From: an uncultured Novosphingobium sp.
GTDB lineage: Bacteria; Pseudomonadota; Alphaproteobacteria; Sphingomonadales; Sphingomonadaceae
DNA: 7,243 bases
Assembly (NCBI GenBank): GCA_937897535.1
Contig: CALCQB010000193.1
Span: forward strand, 1-7,243
Reading direction: 5' to 3'
Shown: piece by piece, positions 1 to 5,202 of the stretch
Numbering within the stretch: the first letter of the stretch is position 1
Layout of the letters: each line of letters begins with the position of its first letter
Notes under the pieces: generated by a model
Told to the model about the DNA's origin: nothing
The model's database searches: none
What the model saw: the letters and a program-made list of their open reading frames with translations, nothing else
Translations under genes and position numbers: made by a program

Positions 1-268
1 GAGGCAACGAGGCGCCGATTTCTTCCGGCTCGCGCTGAGACCGTTGCTTTGCCGAAAGCGCAATCAGTCTTTCCTGGGCAGCCTCGATTCGTTGCGCCGC
101 CGTTTCCGGGCCTGCCTGGCGTGCAAGGTCGGCAACCTCGGCCGATGCTGCCAGCAGGTCACGCAGTAGGCTCTTGTCGCGGACGAGTTCGGCATAGCTT
201 TCGGGCCCGCAAAGGCGCAGGGTAACCGGTGCGGCTGCCGCGAACTTGGCCCTGCGAGATGAACTCAC
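1..268 (-). CDS. DnaB-like replicative helicase N-terminal-domain fragment, partial
   Basis: Read on the minus strand, this frame is open from about 268 to the left edge. It gives a helical stretch beginning SYAELVRDKSLLRDLL (from about position 199 leftwards), then AASAEVADLA and RIEAAQERLIALS. This pattern, Y-A-x-L-V-R-D-K-x-L-L-R followed by an E-A-x-x-x-L helix, matches the second half of the N-terminal primase-binding domain of DnaB helicases. It then enters what would be the linker to the RecA-like ATPase domain, which lies off the window. The first ~90 residues normal for DnaB are not encoded upstream in any frame I read. The only in-frame start candidate is GTG at 268-266, without a clear ribosome binding site. 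Either the gene is 5'-truncated or it is a short DnaB-like protein of a mobile element. Family resemblance is from memory; start and intactness are uncertain. Confidence 0.42.
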   Translation of the reverse strand, partial: MSSSRRAKFAAAAPVTLRLCGPESYAELVRDKSLLRDLLAASAEVADLARQAGPETAAQRIEAAQERLIALSAKQRSQREPEEIGASLP

Positions 269-291
269 GATCGACAGAGAGGACTTCCGAC

Positions 292-471
292 ATGGCCAAG
301 GGTCAGCAGAAGAGCAACCGCGAGAAGAAGAAGCCGAAGCCGAAGCGACTCCGGTCCGCGTGCAAAGCGCCGACGGGGCGATCGGTGGGCCAAGTGCGCT
401 GCTCGAGGCGGTACTGGCCGCCGGGCGCAAGGGGCTGTCGATCCAGCGTTACAAGGGTCTGGGCGAAATGA
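292..471 (+). pseudogene. 5' end of a small lysine-rich protein gene, fused out of frame into gyrB
   Basis: The start is ATG 292, preceded by AGAGAGGA at 276-283 with an 8-base spacer, a good Shine-Dalgarno site. The first 18 residues, MAKGQQKSNREKKKPKPK, resemble the opening of a short basic protein found in sphingomonads and other alphaproteobacteria (typically about 35-60 residues, function unknown). After about residue 18 the frame reads RLRSACKAPTGRSVG and continues to a TGA at 469-471. From about 348 onward, however, the bases encode GyrB in a different frame, so the tail is only a shadow of gyrB. The true 3' end of this gene is therefore missing or replaced. Resemblance to the basic family is remembered, not searched. 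If the 59-residue product is made at all, it is a chimaera. Confidence 0.5.
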
Positions 472-650
472 ACGCCGAGCAATTGTGGGAAACCACGCTC
501 GACCCCGAGGTCCGCTCGCTGCTCCAGGTCAAGGTCGAGGACGCCGACGTCACCGACGAGATCTTCACCCGGCTGATGGGCGACGTGGTCGAACCGCGCC
601 GCGATTTCATCCAGGAAAACGCGCTCAACGTGGCCAATCTCGACGTTTGA
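345..650 (+). CDS. gyrB: DNA gyrase subunit B, 3' fragment (last ~100 codons only)
   Basis: The frame encodes TPVRVQSADGAIGGPSALLEAVLAAGRKG and then the strongly conserved GyrB C-terminal block LSIQRYKGLGEMNAEQLWETT. The ending is typical of alphaproteobacteria: DADVTDEIFTRLMGDVVEPRR, then ENALNVANLDV, with TGA at 648-650. GyrB is the ATPase subunit of gyrase (with GyrA), which introduces negative supercoils in the cytoplasm; this tail lies at the end of the toprim/GyrA-contact region. A complete gyrB is about 800 codons, but the frame is closed upstream by TAG at 195-197. Between there and about 345 it reads only the shadow of another gene. The ATPase, transducer and most of the toprim domain are therefore absent. 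The family call is very secure; whether this is a chromosomal remnant, an element end or an assembly chimaera cannot be decided here. The stop is 3 bases from the convergent thioesterase stop. Confidence 0.93.
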   Translation, partial: ATPVRVQSADGAIGGPSALLEAVLAAGRKGLSIQRYKGLGEMNAEQLWETTLDPEVRSLLQVKVEDADVTDEIFTRLMGDVVEPRRDFIQENALNVANLDV

Positions 651-653
651 GGA

Positions 654-1064
654 CTATTCCGGCAGCGGCTCGGGGAAGAATTTCGCGATTACCTCGCGGG
701 CGAGCCGGGCCGGGCGCAGCGTGACCGCGTCGATGCAGCACCAGCTCGACTTGACCTCAGCCAGGATTTCCTCGCCGCGCCGGATCACCGTTTCATAGCT
801 GGCGCGCGCGCCCTGGATCTTTTCGAGCAGGACCGTGGCGATAACTTCGTCGCCCAGGAAGGTCGGGCGGCGATAGGTGATCTCGTGCTTCAGGGCGACC
901 CACAGGTGCGCCGCCACCGCATCGGCCGGGGCCAGGCTGCGCCAGTGGTCAATCACCGCGTCCTGGACCCATTTGAGGTAGGAGGCGTTGTTGACGTGTC
1001 CCATGAAATCGATGTCGATCGGGTCGACCGGAATTGCGAAGCGGTGGGGAAGCGATTTATTCAC
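654..1064 (-). CDS. Acyl-CoA thioesterase, 4HBT hotdog family
   Basis: The product is 136 residues from GTG 1064, the usual length of a single-hotdog YbgC/FadM-like thioesterase, which hydrolyses acyl-CoA thioesters in the cytoplasm. The signature is PIDIDFMGHVNNASYLKW (residues 15-32): Asp19 followed by G-H-V-N-N is the family's catalytic Asp loop and the start of the central helix. ALKHEITYRRPTFLGDEV (residues 57-74) is the following strand pair of the hotdog fold. The start is unsure: the frame stays open to 1199, overlapping the tetR 3' end, but the extra residues look non-homologous. GTG 1064 gives the family length although I see no good ribosome binding site. It lies 64 bases downstream of tetR on the same strand and may be co-transcribed with it. 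The substrate (medium or long chain, or aromatic CoA) cannot be told. Confidence 0.85.
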   Translation of the reverse strand: MNKSLPHRFAIPVDPIDIDFMGHVNNASYLKWVQDAVIDHWRSLAPADAVAAHLWVALKHEITYRRPTFLGDEVIATVLLEKIQGARASYETVIRRGEEILAEVKSSWCCIDAVTLRPARLAREVIAKFFPEPLPE

Positions 1065-1128
1065 AATGCTGTAAGTAGGGTACCGCGCAGACTTTGACCA
1101 GCGCCGCGCAAGCCAACCGGTGCGAAAA

Positions 1129-1764
1129 TCAGGCCGCGCGGAGCCCGCTGACCGCCTTGGCCCCGCGATCCGTAGCGGAAAGCCCATCGAACACCGCATC
1201 GATAATCATCGCCAGCTTGTCGGTGGTCAGCCGCGGCATGATCAGGCCCATCGCGCCGATGTTGACATAAACACTGACCATCTGGTTGATCAGGCTGAGC
1301 GTCTGGTCGATCTCCAGCCCGGCGAAATGGCCCTCGGCCATGGCTTCGCCGATGATCTCGGCCAGGTAATGATCGCCCAGATCGACGTAGGACCGGACCA
1401 GTTCGAAATTCTCGTGGCCGAGCTCGACATAGGTGGCGAAGGCAACCGGATCGCGCTCCCACTCGGCTTTCATCACGGCGAAGCGGCGCGCGAAGAATTC
1501 GTACATCTTGCGGCGCGGCGGCAGGTCGCTCGCCACGACCTCTTCCATGATCGCGACCTTGGGCTGGAACCAGTGTGCCGCCACGGCCTCGACCAGCGCC
1601 TCCTTGCTTTCGTAGTAGCGGTAGAGGCTGGCCGGCGACATCCCGGCGCGGCCCGCAATCTCGGTCATGGTCAGGGCGCTGGTGCCGCGTTCCTCGATCA
1701 GCTCGATCGTCAGTTCGATCAAGTGTTTGCGTCCAGCATCGAGATCGGTTTGCGGCCGGGCCAT
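1129..1764 (-). CDS. TetR family transcriptional regulator
   Basis: The product is 211 residues from ATG 1764, chosen because GGGGAG at 1772-1777 sits 7 bases upstream and the product opens directly as MARPQTDLDAGRKHL. A start at 1821 is also open but has less support. Residues 31-57, LTMTEIAGRAGMSPASLYRY followed by YESKEAL, form the classical TetR helix-turn-helix with the Y-R-Y-Y recognition helix end. The C-terminal ~150 residues are helical, as expected for the ligand-binding and dimerisation domain, and do not identify the ligand. Such proteins usually repress their own gene and a neighbour until a small molecule binds. Here the gene diverges from the 5'-nucleotidase lipoprotein gene, and a perfect inverted repeat lies between them. 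The thioesterase gene follows on the same strand, so an acyl or lipid-type ligand is conceivable but unproven. Confidence 0.92.
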   Translation of the reverse strand: MARPQTDLDAGRKHLIELTIELIEERGTSALTMTEIAGRAGMSPASLYRYYESKEALVEAVAAHWFQPKVAIMEEVVASDLPPRRKMYEFFARRFAVMKAEWERDPVAFATYVELGHENFELVRSYVDLGDHYLAEIIGEAMAEGHFAGLEIDQTLSLINQMVSVYVNIGAMGLIMPRLTTDKLAMIIDAVFDGLSATDRGAKAVSGLRAA

Positions 1765-1793
1765 CTTGTAACTCCCCACAAGTGCTGGCGACC

Positions 1794-1821
1794 AATATAA
1801 ACGGGCAGATGAAATATTCAA
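1794..1821 (-). promoter_or_regulatory. Candidate sigma-70 promoter for the TetR gene
   Basis: On the minus strand, TTGAAT (1821-1816) and TATATT (1799-1794) are separated by 16 bases, close to the sigma-70 consensus. The -10 ends about 30 bases before the tetR start codon at 1764. The region is markedly AT-rich against a GC-rich background. No transcription start has been shown; this is pattern matching only. Confidence 0.45.
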
Positions 1822-1845
1822 GAAACCGTATTAACAGAATAATAC
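1817..1845 (+). promoter_or_regulatory. Candidate promoter for the 5'-nucleotidase gene
   Basis: TTCAAG (1817-1822) and TAATAC (1840-1845) are spaced by 17 bases. The -10 match is good (first two and fifth bases of TATAAT are kept), but the -35 is poor. The -10 lies inside the right arm of the inverted repeat, which would suit repression by a dimeric regulator. It is about 41 bases from the ATG at 1887. Low certainty. Confidence 0.3.
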
Positions 1846-1846
1846 G
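1827..1846. promoter_or_regulatory. Perfect inverted repeat, candidate TetR operator
   Basis: The arms CGTATTA (1827-1833) and TAATACG (1840-1846) are perfect reverse complements around a 6-base spacer ACAGAA. The total span of 20 bp and the site between divergent genes are what TetR dimers commonly bind. It lies immediately upstream of the tetR -35 candidate and covers the candidate -10 of the nucleotidase gene. Binding there could thus block the plus-strand promoter and affect tetR. That the neighbouring TetR protein binds it is inference. Confidence 0.5.
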
Positions 1847-1886
1847 CTGCTCTTGCGGCATGACGCTCATCGGCTAGGTGTCTGCC

Positions 1887-3671
1887 ATGCCCGAACCGCT
1901 CCCGCGCGCTGCGCGATTCGCCCGCCTGCTCCCTTTCGCCCTGGTCCCGCTGCTGGCCGCTTGCGCCCAGACCGGCGCGGTCCAATCGGCGCCGCAGACC
2001 GCCCGCACGGTGACGGTCGGGATCATCGCGATCAACGATTTCCACGGCGCGATCGAGCCGCCCAAGACCGCGGTGCTGATCCCCGGCGATACCGACGCGG
2101 GGACTACGCCGGTGCCGGCCGGCGGTGCAGCTTTTCTGGCCAGTGCGGTCGACACGATCCGCGCGCAGTATCCCAATTCCGCGACGGTCGCGGCGGGCGA
2201 TCTGATCGGGGCCTCGCAGATCGCCTCGTCGCTGTTTCTCGACGAGCCGACGATTGGCGTGCTCAACCGGATCGGGCTGGATTTCACATCGGTCGGCAAC
2301 CATGAATTTGACGGCGGCGCGGACGAACTGCTGCGCAAACAGCGCGGCGGCTGCGCCCAGTTCACCGCGCGCAAGCCGTGCCAGGTCGAGCCTTTCAAAG
2401 GGGCCAGGTTCCGGTACCTCGCTGCCAGTACCCGCCGGGGCGATGGTACGACGCTGTTCCCGGCCACCGGGATCAAGACCTTCGGCAAGGGCCGCGCGGC
2501 GGTGAAGGTCGGGTTCATCGGCCTGACGCTCAAGGGCACACCCAGCCTGGTCTCGCCCGACGGGATCAAGGGGCTGAGCTTTGGTGACGAAGCCGAGACA
2601 ATCAACGCCGAAGTGCCGCGGCTGCGCGCGGCCGGGGCCGATGCGGTGGTCGTGCTGATCCATGAGGGTGGCTACACCTCGGGCACGCCCAACCCTTCGG
2701 GCTGCGAGAACCTGACCGGCCCGATCAAGGGCATTCTCGACCGGCTGGCACCGGGGGTCGATGTGGTGATCTCGGGCCACACCCATTGGTCCTATGTCTG
2801 CGATTACGGCGCGATCAATCCCAAGGAACCGATCCTGCTGACCAGCGCCGGGGTCTATGGCCAGCTGGTGACCGATATTACGCTGGAGGTCGATCCAGCG
2901 GCGGGCCGGGTGGTGGCGAAACGCGCGCGCAACGTGATCGTCCAGAGCGATCCGTACCAATCACCGCGCGGCTTCGTGAGCGAGGTCAAGGAATTGCCGC
3001 GGTTTGCCGCGCGGGCCGATGTCGCGGCCTATGTCGGCAAGTACAGCGAAGCGGCCAAGGCCTTTGCGCTGCGCCCGGTCGGCAAGCTGGCCGGACCGGT
3101 CGATCGCGCCCCATCGGCCGGGTTCGCCAACCAGGGCGGGCCCGAAGGCAACCTGATCGCGGATGCCCAGCTGGCCGCCACGGCCGGGGCCGGGGCCCAG
3201 ATCGCCTTCATGAACCCGTTCGGGATCCGCAAGCCGATCACCCCCGAAGCCGACGGCACGGTCACCTTCGGCGCGATCTATGCCGCTCAGCCGTTCAACA
3301 ACACCCTGATCACCCAGTCGTTGACCGGGGCAGAGCTGAAGGCGGTGCTCGAACAGGGCTTCGACGCGAACGGTCCGCAGCAGGTGCTGACCCCTTCCGC
3401 CGGGTTTACCTATGCGATCGACCTGACCCGCCCGGTCGGTGAGCGGGTGGTGGCGATGACTTTGAACGGGGCCCCGATCGATCCGGCCGCGACTTACCGC
3501 GTGTCCACCAACAGCTTCCTGGCCGGCGGCGGCGACAGCTTCACCCTGTTCGCCCAGCAGCGCGATGCGCTGGTCGGCATGCCCGATATCGATGCGCTCG
3601 AAACCTGGCTCAAGTCCGTGCCGCCGCGCGCGGTGCCGGCCGAAGACCGGGCCAAACGGGTTGGCGGCTAG
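1887..3671 (+). CDS. 5'-nucleotidase/UshA-type metallophosphoesterase lipoprotein
   Basis: The product is 594 residues from ATG 1887, which has AGGTG at 1876-1880 six bases upstream. A GTG at 1878 is the other possible start. Residues 10-26 are hydrophobic and end in the lipobox LLAAC, so Cys26 should be lipidated and the enzyme anchored in the envelope facing the periplasm. The metallophosphatase domain shows INDFHG (Asp51, His53), GDL (Asp105), GNHE (Asn138, His139), LIHEGG (His259) and GHTHW (His298, His300), all metal or catalytic positions of the 5'-nucleotidase family. The C-terminal 5'-nucleotidase domain includes MNPFGIRKPI and TNSFLAGGGDSF (about residue 541 on), the loops that hold the nucleoside. 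The likely role is hydrolysis of extracytoplasmic nucleotides or nucleotide sugars for phosphate and nucleoside salvage; the exact substrate is unknown. The gene looks intact. It diverges from tetR and overlaps the stop of the convergent DUF1295 gene. Confidence 0.93.
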   Translation: MPEPLPRAARFARLLPFALVPLLAACAQTGAVQSAPQTARTVTVGIIAINDFHGAIEPPKTAVLIPGDTDAGTTPVPAGGAAFLASAVDTIRAQYPNSATVAAGDLIGASQIASSLFLDEPTIGVLNRIGLDFTSVGNHEFDGGADELLRKQRGGCAQFTARKPCQVEPFKGARFRYLAASTRRGDGTTLFPATGIKTFGKGRAAVKVGFIGLTLKGTPSLVSPDGIKGLSFGDEAETINAEVPRLRAAGADAVVVLIHEGGYTSGTPNPSGCENLTGPIKGILDRLAPGVDVVISGHTHWSYVCDYGAINPKEPILLTSAGVYGQLVTDITLEVDPAAGRVVAKRARNVIVQSDPYQSPRGFVSEVKELPRFAARADVAAYVGKYSEAAKAFALRPVGKLAGPVDRAPSAGFANQGGPEGNLIADAQLAATAGAGAQIAFMNPFGIRKPITPEADGTVTFGAIYAAQPFNNTLITQSLTGAELKAVLEQGFDANGPQQVLTPSAGFTYAIDLTRPVGERVVAMTLNGAPIDPAATYRVSTNSFLAGGGDSFTLFAQQRDALVGMPDIDALETWLKSVPPRAVPAEDRAKRVGG

Positions 3672-4468
3672 GCTCTCTTCGGCGGCCAGGGGATGAAGGA
3701 CGAAGTGCGGGCGATGTAGTCCGCGTACTTGTCACCGCGCTTCTTCTTCATCCCCGCCTCGAGCAGCGCCGCGCCCGACCATTTGGTCAGGGTGAAGGTC
3801 AGGAACAGCGGCCCGGGCAGGGTGTACAGCGCATAGTTCCAGCCTGCGCCTGCGCCGCACAGCCAGATTCCCCACCACGCCGCGCAATCGCCGAAGTAAT
3901 TGGGATGGCGGGTATAGCGCCACAGCCCGGAGTCGAGGATCTTGCCGTGGTTGGCCGGATCGGCCTTGAACCGGGCGAGCTGCCAGTCGCCGGTCCATTC
4001 GAAGAAGATCCCGACCAGATAAAGCGCCAGCCCGGCCCATGCGACCGGCGGAACCGGTGCGGGATCGCCACTGGCAAGGATTCCGACCTGCGCCGGGCTG
4101 GAGACCAGCATCAGCAGCACAGCCTGGCCAAGCCAGATCTTGGTCAGCGCGGCGAAGGCGAACCGCCCGGCCTCTCGGTCTTTCTTCAGGATCCGGACAT
4201 AGCGCTGGTCCTCGCCCTCACGCCGCCAGCGGCGCAGCAGATGGATCCCGAGCCGAAAGCCCCAGGCCGCGGTCATCGCCATGATCAGCGTGGCGAGCGC
4301 ACCGGGCCGGGGCTGGACGGCGAGCCAGCTGGTCACCGCCAGCAGCCCCATTCCCGCGCCCCAGAACGCATCGATGAACGACACATCGTTGATCCGCACC
4401 GACACCAGCCACAGCACCAGCACGGTAGCGATCAGGATCGCGGCGTTGATCGCCAGGCCCTCAAGCAT
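3668..4468 (-). CDS. DUF1295 integral membrane protein (steroid 5-alpha-reductase/ICMT-like)
   Basis: The product is 266 residues from ATG 4468, with GGGAG at 4475-4479 six bases upstream. It is strongly hydrophobic, with membrane segments at about residues 4-23, 33-51, 57-78, 108-125, 140-156 and 195-226. The family signature is present: GEDQRY (85-90), GLWRYTRHPNYFGD (181-194) followed by WWGIW, and a C-terminal SFIPWPP. These are typical of DUF1295 proteins, relatives of steroid 5-alpha reductases and isoprenylcysteine methyltransferases that bind NADPH or S-adenosylmethionine through the H-P-N-Y-x-G region. The true reaction of this branch is not established. Its first 8 bases overlap the end of the acyltransferase gene and its ribosome binding site lies inside that gene, so translation is probably coupled. 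This context points to membrane lipid chemistry, by inference only. Confidence 0.9.
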   Translation of the reverse strand: MLEGLAINAAILIATVLVLWLVSVRINDVSFIDAFWGAGMGLLAVTSWLAVQPRPGALATLIMAMTAAWGFRLGIHLLRRWRREGEDQRYVRILKKDREAGRFAFAALTKIWLGQAVLLMLVSSPAQVGILASGDPAPVPPVAWAGLALYLVGIFFEWTGDWQLARFKADPANHGKILDSGLWRYTRHPNYFGDCAAWWGIWLCGAGAGWNYALYTLPGPLFLTFTLTKWSGAALLEAGMKKKRGDKYADYIARTSSFIPWPPKRA

Positions 4469-5084
4469 CGCGTTCTCCCTTCAGCAGCCGCTTTGCCTGA
4501 GCTTCGAGGGCCTTGAAACGTGGCTCATCGGGCAGGGCCGAGCGCATGTAGGCGGCGATTTTGCCGAGGTCGGCGGCATAGTCCCCGCTCGGCACCAGGG
4601 CCGGGCCGAACCCCAGCCGCATGGTAATATTGCAGACCCAACACGGCACGATCGGCACCCCGGCGGCCTGGGCGATGTGATAGAATCCCGATTTCCAGGT
4701 CCCGTCAGTGCGGCGGGTCCCTTCGGCCGCGACCACCAGCGCCAGCTCGTCGCGCCGGGCGAATTCGGCGGCGACCTGCTCGACATAATTGGCGGGCTTC
4801 GACCGGTCGATCGGGATCCCGCCCATGTCCTGCATGAAGCGCTTCATCGGCCATTTGAACAAGGTGTGCTTGCCCATGAAATTGGGCCTGATCCCCATTT
4901 CGGCGGTAGCCCCGGTGAAGAACACGAAGTCCCAGTTCGAGGTGTGCGGCGCCCCGGCGATGACGAATTTGCGGGTTGCAGGCAGGCTGCCTTCGAGCTT
5001 CCAGCGCTTCCAGCGGTACAGCCGCAGGATGATCCAGCGCACCAGCCGCGAAGAGAGCGAAGGCGCGCGCGCTGGTTCCTGCAT
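4461..5084 (-). CDS. PlsC-type 1-acyl-glycerol-3-phosphate acyltransferase family protein
   Basis: The product is 207 residues from ATG 5084, chosen because GGGAG at 5095-5099 is 10 bases upstream. ATG 5093 lies almost on top of that site and GTG 5111 has none. The lysophospholipid acyltransferase motifs are in order: HTSNWD (His47, Asp52, the H-x4-D catalytic pair), GGIPIDR (88-94) and AAEGTRR (119-125), then GVPIVPCW (142-149). There is a basic, aromatic N-terminal stretch (RWIILRLYRWKRWKL) suited to membrane attachment, but no full transmembrane helix is obvious. The likely role is transfer of an acyl chain from acyl-CoA or acyl-ACP to a lysolipid or related acceptor at the inner membrane. 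The short, soluble form differs from the housekeeping PlsC, so the acceptor is open. It is the first gene of a two-gene overlapping unit with the DUF1295 protein. Confidence 0.9.
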   Translation of the reverse strand: MQEPARAPSLSSRLVRWIILRLYRWKRWKLEGSLPATRKFVIAGAPHTSNWDFVFFTGATAEMGIRPNFMGKHTLFKWPMKRFMQDMGGIPIDRSKPANYVEQVAAEFARRDELALVVAAEGTRRTDGTWKSGFYHIAQAAGVPIVPCWVCNITMRLGFGPALVPSGDYAADLGKIAAYMRSALPDEPRFKALEAQAKRLLKGERDA

Positions 5085-5094
5085 GGCCGTCATT

Positions 5095-5099
5095 CTCCC
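5095..5099 (-). promoter_or_regulatory. Ribosome binding site deciding the acyltransferase start
   Basis: On the minus strand, GGGAG lies 10 bases before ATG 5084 but only 1 base before ATG 5093, so it favours the shorter product beginning MQEPARAPSL. Confidence 0.5.
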
Positions 5100-5132
5100 G
5101 TCCCGCCGCACCGCTTGGTGTCGTCAGCGGCG

Positions 5133-5160
5133 GTGATAGCCGAATTCGCGAGGAGTCCAA
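5133..5160 (-). promoter_or_regulatory. Weak promoter candidate for the acyltransferase-DUF1295 unit
   Basis: The 118-base gap between the esterase stop and the acyltransferase start must carry any promoter for the overlapping pair. On the minus strand, TTGGAC (5160-5155) and TATCAC (5138-5133) are 16 bases apart, about half matching the consensus. No terminator hairpin for the esterase gene is evident in the same gap. Low certainty. Confidence 0.2.
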
Positions 5161-5202
5161 ATGCTGGCCAATGGGGAGGTACTTCGAACGGGTCGCCGCC
5201 GA

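Noticed and set aside
246..347. Upstream in-frame extension of gyrB (MALRDELTIDREDF...)
   Set aside because: It does not look like GyrB. Much of it is the shadow of the basic-protein start at 292, and the frame is closed at 195-197.
345..650. Intein or split gene as the cause of the truncated gyrB
   Set aside because: No intein splicing motifs (C-terminal His-Asn before the extein) precede the GyrB block, and stops close the frame upstream.
1065..1199. Longer N-terminus for the thioesterase, starting inside tetR
   Set aside because: The extra 45 residues are Arg/Ser-rich, overlap the tetR 3' end and exceed the family length.
1818..2960. Minus-strand 380-codon open frame antisense to the nucleotidase
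   Set aside because: Composition is Arg/Asp/His-heavy and shadow-like, and the plus strand here encodes the conserved metallophosphatase motifs.
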